64,000 bases of DNA, taken from Homalodisca vitripennis. Its lineage: Eukaryota > Arthropoda > Insecta > Hemiptera > Cicadellidae. The notes under the pieces are model-generated. The model did no database searches. It saw only the letters and a program-made list of their open reading frames with translations, and was not told the DNA's origin. Each line of letters begins with the position of its first letter. Position 1 is the first letter of the stretch. The position numbers and the translations under genes were made by a program. The stretch spans positions 24,056,001-24,120,000 of the forward strand of contig NC_060209.1 in NCBI RefSeq assembly GCF_021130785.1, written 5' to 3'. Below are positions 1 to 10,299 of this stretch, one piece after another.

Positions 1-480
1 TTTTAATTGTCCTTTTCATAAACACGTCGACCCATGTTATAGCCTGCCAACTGAGTGCGATTGTCTGCCGTAGCTGTCTGCAACCATTAATTGAAAGTTC
101 ACACGTCCCTTTATGATTAGCTTTAGAGCGTTTAATGAACATTGCTCTAAAAACCAATTGAATAAAGTTTTTTTATGAAATGTTACACTTCACGTGTTAA
201 ACGCGTAGCTATGTAATATATCATCATAGTGCAGTTATTCGAATGAGATTTACTGCTATAACCTAATATGTATGCCTAAACATAGTTGGTTAATCAACTT
301 AAAAAGTAAATTTAGACAACTGGACTACATTTTCAAATATTAAACAGGTAATACGAAGGTTACAAGTTAGTTATAGATATATACCATTTCTATAAGCTTA
401 ATAATTGAGCGGTGAATAATCTAAAACTATAATTATTCATATTTAGTAAAATAACAAGGTTTTGTCTCAGATTATACGAC
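1..480. other. AT-rich intergenic or intronic DNA
   Basis: No open frame, tRNA or repeat structure that I can support. Plain AT-rich sequence with frequent stops in all frames. Confidence 0.6.
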
Positions 481-484
481 ACAA

Positions 485-486
<2 letters not shown>

Positions 487-526
<40 letters not shown>
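487..526. repeat. (AT)n microsatellite
   Basis: Pure AT dinucleotide run of about 40 bases. Confidence 0.95.
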
Positions 527-529
<3 letters not shown>

Positions 530-680
530 GTTGCATACAAATTTATTTATTATAATTTTACTCCATTTTTCTCAATGTGATCATGCTTACACATACGACC
601 GATGTAAAAATATTCGCTAACGCTCAACCAATTTCATGAAGTTCACGTGGACCTTCATCAAACTCAGTTTCGCTTATATA

Positions 681-1203
681 CAGGGTGAATATAAAGTCAG
701 GACCCCCCCCCCCTCTATTTTCTTCTATAGGTAATATAAGGAGATATCCTTTGGGTAGTGGTGCAATGTGGAAAGGAAGTTTCATTTTATGACATTGAAC
801 ATTTTTTTTGTCCCCCAAAAATGCGAAATTTTGGGGGCAACCCAAAAATTTCAAATGTAAACCCCTATCAAGTGACCCCTCATTTTAAAGAGCATGAAAA
901 AACTTAAACAGTAGTGAAAACCAGAGATTGCTATCTCTTTCCTAATCCGAAATAATAGCCAGTATTACCAAAAACAATTTTACACCACGTCACGAAGATA
1001 CGAAAGATACGAAAGTGACAATGTTTCCAGCTGCATGATCAGCTGTTGGTGTCAGCTCTACTGTCTATTATAAAATAATAATGCATCAGCTGACTCATAC
1101 TGCTTATTGTGTTCTGACGATTTATTTACATTGAGGTTATGTATACTGATGATAGTCCAGTTGATTTTGATGTGAATATTTCAAAATTTTTGAAATCAAT
1201 TCT

Positions 1204-1267
<64 letters not shown>

Positions 1268-1903
1268 TTCCAAATAAATCACTGGATAAATAACTTTCTA
1301 AATCACTCTGTGCCATTTTTGAATTTCTGGCACAGAGTGATTTAGAAAGTTATTTATCCAGTGATTTATTTGGAAAGTTTTTTTTTTTTTGAGAATTGAT
1401 TTCAAAAATTAAGAAATATTCACATCAAAATCAACTGGACTATCATCAGTATACATAACCTCAATGTAAATAAATCGTCAGAACACAATAAGCAGTATGA
1501 GTCAGCTGATGCATTATTATTTATAATAGACAGTAGAGCTGACACCAACAGCTGATCATGCAGCTGGAACATTGTCACTTTCGTATCTTCGTGACGTGGT
1601 GTAAAATTGTTTTGGTAATACTGGCTATTATTTCGGATTAGGAAAGAGATAGCAATCTCTGGTTTTCACTACTATTTAAGTTTTTTCATGCTCTTTAAAA
1701 TTAGGGGTCACTTGATAGGGGTTTACATTTGAAATTTTTGGGTGCCCCCAAAATTTCGCATTTTTGGGGGACAAAAAAAAATGTTCAATGTCATAAAATG
1801 AAACTTCCTTTCCACATTGCACCACTACCCAAAGGATATCTCCTTATATTACCTATAGAAGAAAATAGAGGGGGGTTTCCTGACTTTATATTCACCCTGT
1901 ATA
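681..1903. mobile_element. Foldback element with ~0.6-kb inverted arms
   Basis: The two halves are near-identical reverse complements. The left arm starts CAGGGTGAATATAAAGTC at 681 and the right arm ends with its complement at about 1903. The arms meet around a roughly 10-base loop near 1321-1331. Both ends sit in TATA sequence, which fits a TA-rich target. The arms differ mainly in homopolymers: the left has an A-tract of about 61 (1205-1265) and a C-tract of 11 (703-713), while the right has about 13 T and 6 G. No transposase is encoded, and short open frames inside are shadows of the inverted repeat. It is a non-autonomous foldback or long-TIR MITE; I cannot assign the superfamily. Near-identical arms suggest recent insertion or gene conversion between arms. 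Confidence 0.85.
1205..1265 (+). repeat. Poly(A) tract inside foldback arm
   Basis: About 61 consecutive A. The mirror position in the other arm (1378-1390) has only about 13 T, so the tract expanded or contracted after the arms became identical. Confidence 0.95.
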
Positions 1904-1904
1904 T

Positions 1905-2179
1905 ATAATTTAAATAAACATTGAATAACAAAAAGTACTTGCTCCGCCGGGCCTCGAACCCGGATCTCTCACTTGCCGGGTTAATGTGCTACCATTACAC
2001 AACAGAGCCCTCACTTTTTACGATTCAATTATTTTGTATTTTGCCGTATCTGTCACATATTCGTTTAAATAACCAAACTAACATAGGATCGGAAGACCAA
2101 ACACCTGTCAAATGACTTTTATTTAAATTAAATTTGTATAAATGGCAATAGCCTTATTTAATTTAAATAAACATTGAAT

Positions 2180-2185
<6 letters not shown>
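1905..2185 (-). mobile_element. SINE-A copy 1, tRNA-derived head, minus strand
   Basis: Read on the minus strand, about 2009-1942 forms a tRNA-like head with A-box-like TGTAATGGTAGCACA and B-box GGTTCGAGGCC. It has a 5-bp T-stem (CCGGG/CCCGG) and a six-pair acceptor (…GCTCTG/CGGAGC…). The 1-72 pair is mismatched and the anticodon stem is imperfect, so this is a SINE head rather than a working tRNA gene. Tail-module sequence (…ATTCAATGTTTATTTAAATT…) lies on both sides of the spacer-plus-head, and the TAAGGCTATTGCCATTTATA motif lies on the right. The element abuts the foldback on the left and an (AT)n run on the right. A second copy is at 9541-9897. Confidence 0.8.

Positions 2186-2244
<59 letters not shown>
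2184..2244. repeat. (AT)n microsatellite
   Basis: Pure AT run at the end of the SINE-A tail module. AT runs also adjoin the other SINE-A copy. Confidence 0.95.
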
Positions 2245-2247
<3 letters not shown>

Positions 2248-2312
2248 TCCTCACCAAGTGTGTTAATGAGTTAATGATCCTTTGTCTGAGTATTGGATGG
2301 GGCCCTGCTAAT

Positions 2313-2525
2313 CTACCTCAGATAATTTGAATAGGCATGTCCATGAATTCTTGTGCTTTCACGTGCAATACTGATACAAAATGCATTTACTGGACATCCT
2401 CAGTTTCTCAGATTTTGTGTTTTTAACTCACTCAAGTTCAGGCATTTTCATTCTAAGGGTGACCTATCTCAGATAATTTGAATAGGCATGTCATTGAATT
2501 TTTGTGCTCTCAAGTGCAAAGAATT
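2313..2525. repeat. Direct repeat, ~151-bp spacing
   Basis: The motif CTCAGATAATTTGAATAGGC, followed by CATGTC…TTGTGCT…AAGTGCAA, occurs at about 2316 and again at about 2467. This is a short tandem duplication of unknown origin. Confidence 0.8.
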
Positions 2526-2529
2526 ATTT

Positions 2530-5500
2530 TCTCGATCATACGTTGGAACTGAGTTAAGATAAATGTAAAATTCTCAATTTTCTTTGATCCCTCCGATAAT
2601 TCAGTTATTTTGTATTGGATCTCAGAATACTTCAGACACTGACTTTCCTTTGTATATTACCGAACAAGCCTTAATTAAAAGTAGCGATCATTTACCCTTT
2701 TACTTAAAAACAACATTTTTTATATAAAAATCTAAAGTAATAACCACATAGTGTAAGAAAAACAATACATGAAAAAATACTGAGGAGAAACAGCAAAAAC
2801 GTATGTGTACGTATGTACGTGAAAAACAGCATTGAAGAAAGAGTAAGTAGTTATTTGGTTGTAATGTGGGTAGAATTTATCTCGGTTTCATTTATACTGT
2901 GGCAACTTTATTACACGGAAGATAATAAAGACAATTGCTTTCCTTGAAATCGGCTCTGTGATAATGGCTTTATTGGGGCAATAAGAGGACGTTAAGCTTT
3001 GTCCAATAATCTCGACTATCATAAACTGGCTGAAGTTCTACTAAAGTCAACCGATGAGAATAGCCTGGAGCTACTATAAGTGTTATAGGTATTTACGATT
3101 AAAATCGGTTAACATACGGCTTTTTGCGTTATAATGTTTCTCTTCTGAAAATGCAGGTATATTGTATGACTTATATTTTTAAATATTTCCTTTTCTTTTA
3201 TGTCAGTATTTATTGAAGATATTGAAACAAAAAATGACAGTATCGGTACAATAATAAATTTTTCGTACATCATTTAACATTAAAATGTGGTTGTATTGAA
3301 AATAAATCACTAATGCACCAAAACGTTATATTACATCATTATGGCTACCTGAAATAACGAATGATTGAACATACGATAGGTTACTAAACTTTCCCACCTG
3401 TGTAAACCGTAGGAACCAAACAAGTTTTGTACTAAATTACTTGTGCTTTTATATCCTATGAAATTTAGTGACACGGGTAAACATGAGTAACAGCGACAAG
3501 GTGACATGTTGTAAAAGAAAATTAACGAGTAGTCTTCAAAATGAATTGACAGCCAAACTTACCCTGACACCTCCGACATGTGTAAACTAACCTATTCACT
3601 ATCTTTCGATTTATATTTGCTCTATAAACACCTTTCTATATAACTTATTTTAATTTTATTATTTCAATGTTGTCGTACTCAAATGAACCAAATGAGATCT
3701 AAATATTATTAATACGAGGTAATAAATGTTGAATAAATGTTACTGTTTCTTAAGAATTTAATATGTTAATTTATACTGTAACTTGGTAGAGTTAGTAAAT
3801 TTTATTTATTTATCCTTAAAATAGGATAACGCCTGACTTACGTATTACTATGTTTGAATATCAATTGTGTAAAGGTACAATTTAACTCAACTATATCGTA
3901 AACCTTAACAATCCAAAAGTTAAATATATTTTATTTTTATTTTAATAGTACTATGATATATACACGGTGAGAAACACGTTGACGACAACATCTTTTTTCT
4001 GGACCATTTTATATGCCGTCGTATTTTTCAATAATAATTGCAAAAAACCGTAACAGGTTTTTTACGTTAAACGTCTAAGTATACTGAGAAATGTATGTAG
4101 GCTTCGCAATTTCGCACAAACATATTATTTCAAATGTATTTGAAATAACATATTTTTGATAAATGTTTCTCCATGTACCTAAATAAATACATTAAACTAA
4201 TTAAACGTCGTGCCCGACGGGGTACACGATTGTCTAAGCTATTTATTTAAGCGCAGGAACAAATTTAACAAACCACAAAGACATGCAAACAATAAAAACG
4301 CAATAAGGAAATGCATAGCAACGAGAACCCATTGTGCGCACAACGCGCTTTACGAAAGCCCGGTGTGCACCCGATCGGGTACACAACGGAAGTTGTGAAA
4401 GATAACTTGTACCAGATTTGGTACACGTCGTCGTGAACGTGTTTTAACATTGAATCATCTGACTTAACACATTTCCGTTCTTAAAATAAACTTATCCCTT
4501 ATTATTAAACGATGACAAATACTTTTAATTACAGTCGAAGTGTACGTCTCAGTTACATCTGACGGCAGGTAAGACTTATTCTATTGTAAAGTTGTTATGT
4601 TTTTTATAGACCTTTCAAGAGGCTTCCCAAAATTCGATTGAACTAATGCAAATGCGTGATAGTTGGTTAGACACTGTACACTTTATACATAAAAATATGT
4701 ATTGTTATGGTGTCATACAATTGGACAATTGTACACAATTAGAATGAATATGGTAGAGACGAAAGGAGGGGCCAAAATATTCCTTCCCTCATACTTAGGT
4801 GTGCATAATAAAATTTACTAGGACCTTGGTAACAGTTCTCAGATGTCAAAACTTTGATTTTTAATCTTTCATGGATCCGAAGGCAATACATTATAAATTT
4901 AATTAAAAAATACTTTTTGCAGGGAAGGAATAAGGTGATAATAGCTATTATATGTAACGTGTGCTACTTTTATCCCTTCACATAAGTCGTGAAACATTAA
5001 CGATTAATCCATCTACAAAGAAAAAGTCGAAATTTTAGTACACAAATGTTAGCGACCTAGCTGGTAAGTATAACAATATTTTTAGTTCCCATTACTCTTT
5101 TATAGCCGCCAGTATTATATGCGGAAACATATTCATAAACATGGATCCATTTAGTTGTACTAAAAAAACAACTGATACCCCTCACTGTGATGCGTTTGGC
5201 GCTCCCGGCTTGTGCAAGCGTATTTTTAAAGTGATCGTGCTTGCTTATGCATGGACAGATTTCGTTAGAAAAAGTACCGTTTGAATTCTTATAAAAATTT
5301 ATAACCAGTTGGTATCTAGTAAAATTTGTATAACCTATGTAAAATAGCTCATGCCTATTAAAATACTAATTGTGGGCTGCTCCTGGCCTGTGCTAGCTAA
5401 CTTTAAAAAGTCGCTTATCCATTACCGGATTTCGTTGAACCAAATACCGTTGGAATTGTAAGTAGTTACTATCTGGTAAATATTTTATAACTATGTTGAG

Positions 5501-5770
5501 TTTTTGTTTTGGATGGGCACAATATTTTAATATTAAAGAACATAACACTATTTTGTTCTTAATTTTCCAGCTATATATGCCAAATTAAAAACATATATAC
5601 CAAATTTGGCTTCTTTCGCTTGGCCAGTTACTGAAATAATACTTCTAAAAAAATTTCGGCTAGTGGCTAAATGAAATATTTCTCGCCCCATATAACATTT
5701 GTATATAACTTTGTTTTTTTAATGATAAATATATATCTCCCTCAAAAGTTCTTGACACCCTTATTTAAAC
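2530..5770. other. AT-rich DNA without recognisable genes
   Basis: No coding frame or RNA gene that I can support. The only structured part is the palindrome cluster at 4210-4440, listed separately. Confidence 0.5.
4210..4440. other. Cluster of short palindromes (GTACC…GGTAC type)
   Basis: Within 230 bases there are three related dyads. One at 4210-4227 is imperfect (GTGCCC…GGGTACAC). One at 4364-4385 is 22 bases with a single mismatched pair. One at 4408-4425 has perfect 7-bp arms (TGTACCA/TGGTACA). A perfect TTGTGCGCACAA lies at 4332-4343 and a CACAAC-GGAA-GTTGTG stem-loop at 4382-4397. The stretch is more GC-rich than its surroundings. Possible protein-binding sites or subterminal repeats of an eroded transposon; function unknown. 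Confidence 0.6.
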
Positions 5771-5771
5771 A

Positions 5772-6005
5772 ACCTGCATATACGGGGTGAATCCAATAAA
5801 AATACGCATTTATTCAGGGTTGATGGCGGATGGGAATAAACCATTTTTATCCAATACAAACAGGGTCCACATATTTATTTTCTGAGAAAAGTGAGATTTT
5901 GTGAAACGCCTCCTTGTAGGCAACACATAGTGTTCTTATCGATATTCGGCCAAAGCTGCTGAAACAAAACTCTACTTCTTCCGTCATAACTCACTAAAGA
6001 ACAAT
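5772..6005. repeat. Possible eroded end of a foldback-type repeat
   Basis: It begins ATATACGGGGTGAATCCAAT, which resembles the terminus TATACAGGGTGAATATAAAG of the foldback at 681. The following 230 bases are richer in GC than their flanks. No matching second end was found, so this is a tentative call. Confidence 0.3.
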
Positions 6006-6465
6006 ATTTAAAAAAATAATGAGATTAAAATATTATTAGAGCAAATGTTAAAAATTTCTACCGCATGTGTCGATGCAAATTTATATAAAGTGTCATCGAC
6101 ACTAATAACTAAATGTGTCAGATATAGTCCTATGTGTTTAGTGAATATAGTTTTTAGTAAATACATGTAAAATATTAACTGATTGAACAGTAATAAAATA
6201 TGTATATATTATATTTAACTTATGCTATCGGATTTAAATAAGGGAAACTATTAGTTTTATTTTTTTGTATTTTATTACATTTTTTTGTTGATATTTGGAA
6301 TGTTATCAGCGATAAAATATTCCAGAGTTGTAATTTACAACAAAATTAAATCGGTTCCTTTAAGTCCTACTTACTTAAAACAAAGCAATTATTATTTCAG
6401 CATTTATAGAACTGGATCTGACCTTAATATATAATTTTATTTTAACTTGTTGTATTGTTTTACAG

Positions 6466-6648
6466 ACACTGGGGAAGGAGGAGTAGCAAGAAATCTAACA
6501 AATTATTGATCTCAAGTGTTCATAAAGAACTATTGGAACGTAAACGTCCAGAGAGATCTTGTCTAAATTGAGTGAGCTACGACGACGATTGGCAGGTTTA
6601 ACTGGGCTTCCGCCAACGGTTCCTTGCTTCCGCACCGTTGTTTCCCAG
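6466..6648 (+). pseudogene. Candidate host exon, possibly frameshifted
   Basis: A strong acceptor (TTGTTTTACAG, ending 6465) and a strong donor (CAG|GTAAAT, GT at 6649) bracket 183 bases. Two coding-like readings tile it. The 5' part reads HWGRRSSKKSNKLL… and the 3' part reads …LSELRRRLAGLTGLPP…VVSQ, ending exactly in phase 0 at the donor. The two are in different frames, joined if one base is missing near 6555, so this is either an exon carrying a frameshift, a sequence error or a pseudogene. It is basic, Arg/Leu-rich and probably helical. I do not recognise the family. The phase-0 end is compatible with the phase-0 start of the candidate exon at 57739, but that would require a 51-kb intron. 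Confidence 0.4.
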
Positions 6649-6649
6649 G

Positions 6650-9490
6650 TAAATATTTCCAAGTAATGATTTCTATTACTAGTAATTTTCTTAATGCAAC
6701 CAGTATTATTAATCAAGGGCTTGGCATTTAATTCCCCGCAAATCTCTTTTACTTCAACTGCAAACACTCTGAACATATGCATATGCTAATATTATTATTA
6801 ATATAAGTTTATTGGGATTTCTTGAAATTCCTAGTTGAAAGTAGGTCCTTTTTTATACTATGGGAGTTGTATACCTGGTAAAGCAGAGCACTCATATTGT
6901 ATTAGTCATATCAAGTAACCATAAAATAATTTTTCTCCCTCTGTACTAAATTAACTCCAATAAAATCAAAAGACTTTTTAAATGCCATCTTTAAAAATGC
7001 ACAGATTTTGTAAGACTTAAATTTATTAACTTATCTATAATCTTTTAAATTCACTTATAGGTAGTGTAATGTACTCAAAGATGTAAGTTATTTTAAGTCG
7101 AACTTCCAGAGTGAACCAAATGTTTAAATAACAATTTCGAATGAGGTGTTATTATTATTCCTATTATAACATGGGATGGTACGAAAATTCCCAAACTTAT
7201 TACTAAGGTTCTATCATGGAATGTGTGATAGGAACACTTTTAATCGAGTTTTTCAAAATTGGAGAGAAATAAAGAAACTTGAATAACACTAAAAAGTTTC
7301 AAATTCTAAATCATGAAATACTAAATTATGTATTGTTACGTTCTATTAAGGACCTCCTGAAAAAACTGTCTATTTGATGACGTTAAAAAGTGGCAAACTA
7401 AAACATTTAAAATTCAGTTTAGATAACCGCATAGTCATCATCCAATAAATAATATATCTAAAAAAATATAACACAACATTAAATATCAGCATTTAATAAA
7501 ATCCTCTAAAAATACAAAAACAGTTTGAATACTAATTAATGATATATTTAAGATTCAACATGCTCCATAATTCTACAGCCAAAAAGATTGTGGCAGTACT
7601 CCACACATAAGTATTGCGTAATAGGCTTCCCTAAAATTGCATGCAATCTTTGAAGTCTACAGCCCATTTCATTCTTGAGATGTGTTGTTGACAGATGAAA
7701 CTGACACTAAAATAACTTTTATATCCTTATGATAAACAAAACGGAAATTATGTCAGGTAAATGAATGATCCACGGTCTGCCAAATTCTATGTTTGGACAT
7801 GCACAGTTATAGCACTCATTCTTGCCTATGTAGAAATAATTTTCATTTTAAATTTAAATGACGCCAATAAATACAATCTTTCTCGTGATACTTTACAACA
7901 TGAAACATTCACATTTTTAGGTTTTATAGCAACGTACAAATAATAAAAGTTTCGGTGGGGTAAGGAGGGTGCTACAACTCAAGAGGGCGCTGAAATCAAA
8001 TCTTATCACCGACGTTTAACATTAACTTTCCACTTTATTACTTTTTCTTTTTACGCAATGAATAAACACCCTCAAATAAACATTACCTTCACTAACGCTC
8101 AGAAAATTACAGTTACATTTCCATCTGATAAACCTCTATTTAAGACCGTCTGCCCACACCCCAGAGCTCTGAATAGTAGCACAGACAGTAATGCTCAAAA
8201 AGAGTATAAGTAAATGCTTTTAATTTTAGCAAAGTGTAATTACATGTGTAGTTTATGAACACATAACTTAATTATACATATTTATACATATATTACATAT
8301 TAATATGTATATTACATATAGCACATTATACATATTTGTTAGTTATACATAACCAAGCAAATTTCACATAGTTAAAATGCCTATTTAATATTTACAATGT
8401 AGAATTCTGTATTGTTATAATATACTACAGTACTCAAGAATGTAACAAATTGATAAAGTTTTCTACTAATTGCAAACAACAACAAAATATAAAATAATCG
8501 GAGGAAGTAAAGTAAACGTGACCTTCTAATATACATAATATACAGGTCATTATTGAGCAAAACTTCGAGTGGGTTTTATTTCAGGTTTTGCGCCTATATT
8601 GCACTTCTAGTTGAAATTAAATATATTTCAGACAACAAGATTGCTTTTCTATTCCGATAACCAATATATGTACAATTTTATAATAAAGTTACATGTAAAA
8701 CCAATACGCATCAGAAAACCCAGCAAACCAGAAAAGCCAGCAAACATGTTTGCGTACATTCTTTTCCTTATAGAAGATTTTTAAGTTTTGAGAAAGTGAT
8801 AAAATAAAACAAGGAGTATAGATTGATGTATTTATATCGTTTGGTAGCATATACTTTAACCTTTTTCCGATTCGAAATTTAAACATTCCTTCAATATCAA
8901 TTAGTTTCAGAATTCGGTTTTAAACGATACCTTTTTGGTAAAGGCATATTTTAGAAATCATTTAGATTACATTGAATTGTATGTGTCATTAGTCAGCTAT
9001 AACATTGTGATTGTTTTGTAGATACACTTTTGGACAAAATGTACTTGTATATATGTATAATACGTTGGAATGAGAAGCATTCTGAAGTCCTTGGTTTAGT
9101 CTAGGAATTATACTAACACTTATATACATAATCAGTATCGTATAAATCATCAATCCACAAAAATGGATGCGATATCCCCTTGACGGATGTTTAGTATTAC
9201 ACATTTGCTTATAGTGTTTGATATATTGATGGCTTCATGACTAAATTTGTTATCGTAACGGGTTCAATGCATTCGGTTTTTTTAATAAAATTTTTAACAC
9301 GGAGTAGATGTTCATTATTTGGATTTCCATGTATTGTATAAACACCATGTAATTTTCCTATGCTTTTCTGTTTTTCAATCAGTTAATTTTTACTACCTTA
9401 CATGTATATTGTATATATTCTCAATTTTGTTCTTAAGATAAGGAAAATTTTGTGATTGCTGCCACGTATAGTAAAAGGTTGCTTAATAAT
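6650..9490. other. AT-rich DNA without recognisable genes
   Basis: Only short chance frames, such as a 60-codon hydrophobic frame at 7761-7943 with no supporting splice or promoter context. If the exon at 6466 is real, this is intron. Confidence 0.5.
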
Positions 9491-9494
9491 ATTC

Positions 9495-9495
<1 letters not shown>

Positions 9496-9541
<46 letters not shown>
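9496..9541. repeat. (AT)n microsatellite
   Basis: Pure AT run directly adjoining SINE-A copy 2. Confidence 0.95.
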
Positions 9542-9544
<3 letters not shown>

Positions 9545-9895
9545 TTGTATAAATGGCAATAGCCTTAATTAATTTCAACAAACATAGAATCACAGAAAGT
9601 ATTTAATTTATTGAAATCAAATAAGGCTATTGCCATTTATACAATTTAACTTAAATAAAAGTCGTTTGACAGGTATTTGGTCTTCCGATGTTAGTTTAGT
9701 TATTTAAACGCATATTTGACAGATACGGCCAAATACAAAATAATAGAATCGGAAAAAGTAAGCGCTCTGTGGTGTAATGGTAGCACATTCACCCGGCAAG
9801 TGAGAGATCCGGGTTTGACTCCCGGCGGAGCAAGTACTTTTTGTGATTCAATGTTTATTGAAATTAAATAAGGCTATTGCCATTTATACAATTTA

Positions 9896-9897
<2 letters not shown>
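9541..9897 (+). mobile_element. SINE-A copy 2 with tRNA-like head, plus strand
   Basis: The tRNA-like head lies at about 9765-9832. It has an A-box-like GTGTAATGGTAGCAC with a 4-bp D-stem, an anticodon stem TTCAC/GTGAG with loop CCGGCAA, T-arm CCGGG-TTTGACT-CCCGG and acceptor GCTCTG/CGGAGC. U33 is replaced by C and pair 1-72 is mismatched, so it is unlikely to be a functional tRNA. The module TAAGGCTATTGCCATTTATA occurs three times: inverted at about 9549, then direct at about 9628 and about 9868. A spacer containing TTTGACAGGTATTTGGTCTT separates the second module from the head. (AT)n runs bound both sides. This gives a composite SINE, or a SINE carried within a short inverted-repeat unit. 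Confidence 0.8.
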
Positions 9898-9949
<52 letters not shown>

Positions 9950-9950
9950 T
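9898..9950. repeat. (TA)n microsatellite
   Basis: Pure TA run at the 3' end of SINE-A copy 2, probably grown from its tail. Confidence 0.95.
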
Positions 9951-10210
9951 ATATACATAACACAATGATAATATAAATCTATTCTTGCAAATACTAAGTA
10001 ATGTTATACTGTGTGTCCGTGACTATCAGATTGACAAATTTAGCCCGCCAAATAAATAAATCTTAAATTAATAAAGTATTTGTGAGTAATATTAAATACA
10101 TGCCTATGTTTCGAGTCCTATATCTAAGCAATGCAAGTGCTACATTTCAGTCTAATAGGTTTTGTTTTGTTGTGTATCAAATATCCAAACATCGAGACAC
10201 GAAAACCGTA

Positions 10211-10213
<3 letters not shown>

Positions 10214-10274
<61 letters not shown>

Positions 10275-10292
10275 CGCGCGCGCGCGAGTGTG
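10214..10292. repeat. Compound (TG)n(CG)n microsatellite
   Basis: About 26 TG units pass directly into about 11 CG units and then GTGTG. Alternating purine-pyrimidine DNA of this kind has Z-DNA potential. Confidence 0.95.
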
Positions 10293-10299
10293 TTTTTTT

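Noticed and set aside
1942..2009. tRNA-like sequence, minus strand
   Set aside because: Pairing is imperfect (1-72 mismatch, non-U at position 33, weak anticodon stem) and the same head recurs at 9765 inside a repeat, so it is a SINE head, not a tRNA gene.
7761..7943. 60-codon hydrophobic plus-strand frame
   Set aside because: No homology that I recognise, no splice or promoter context; explained by AT-rich composition.
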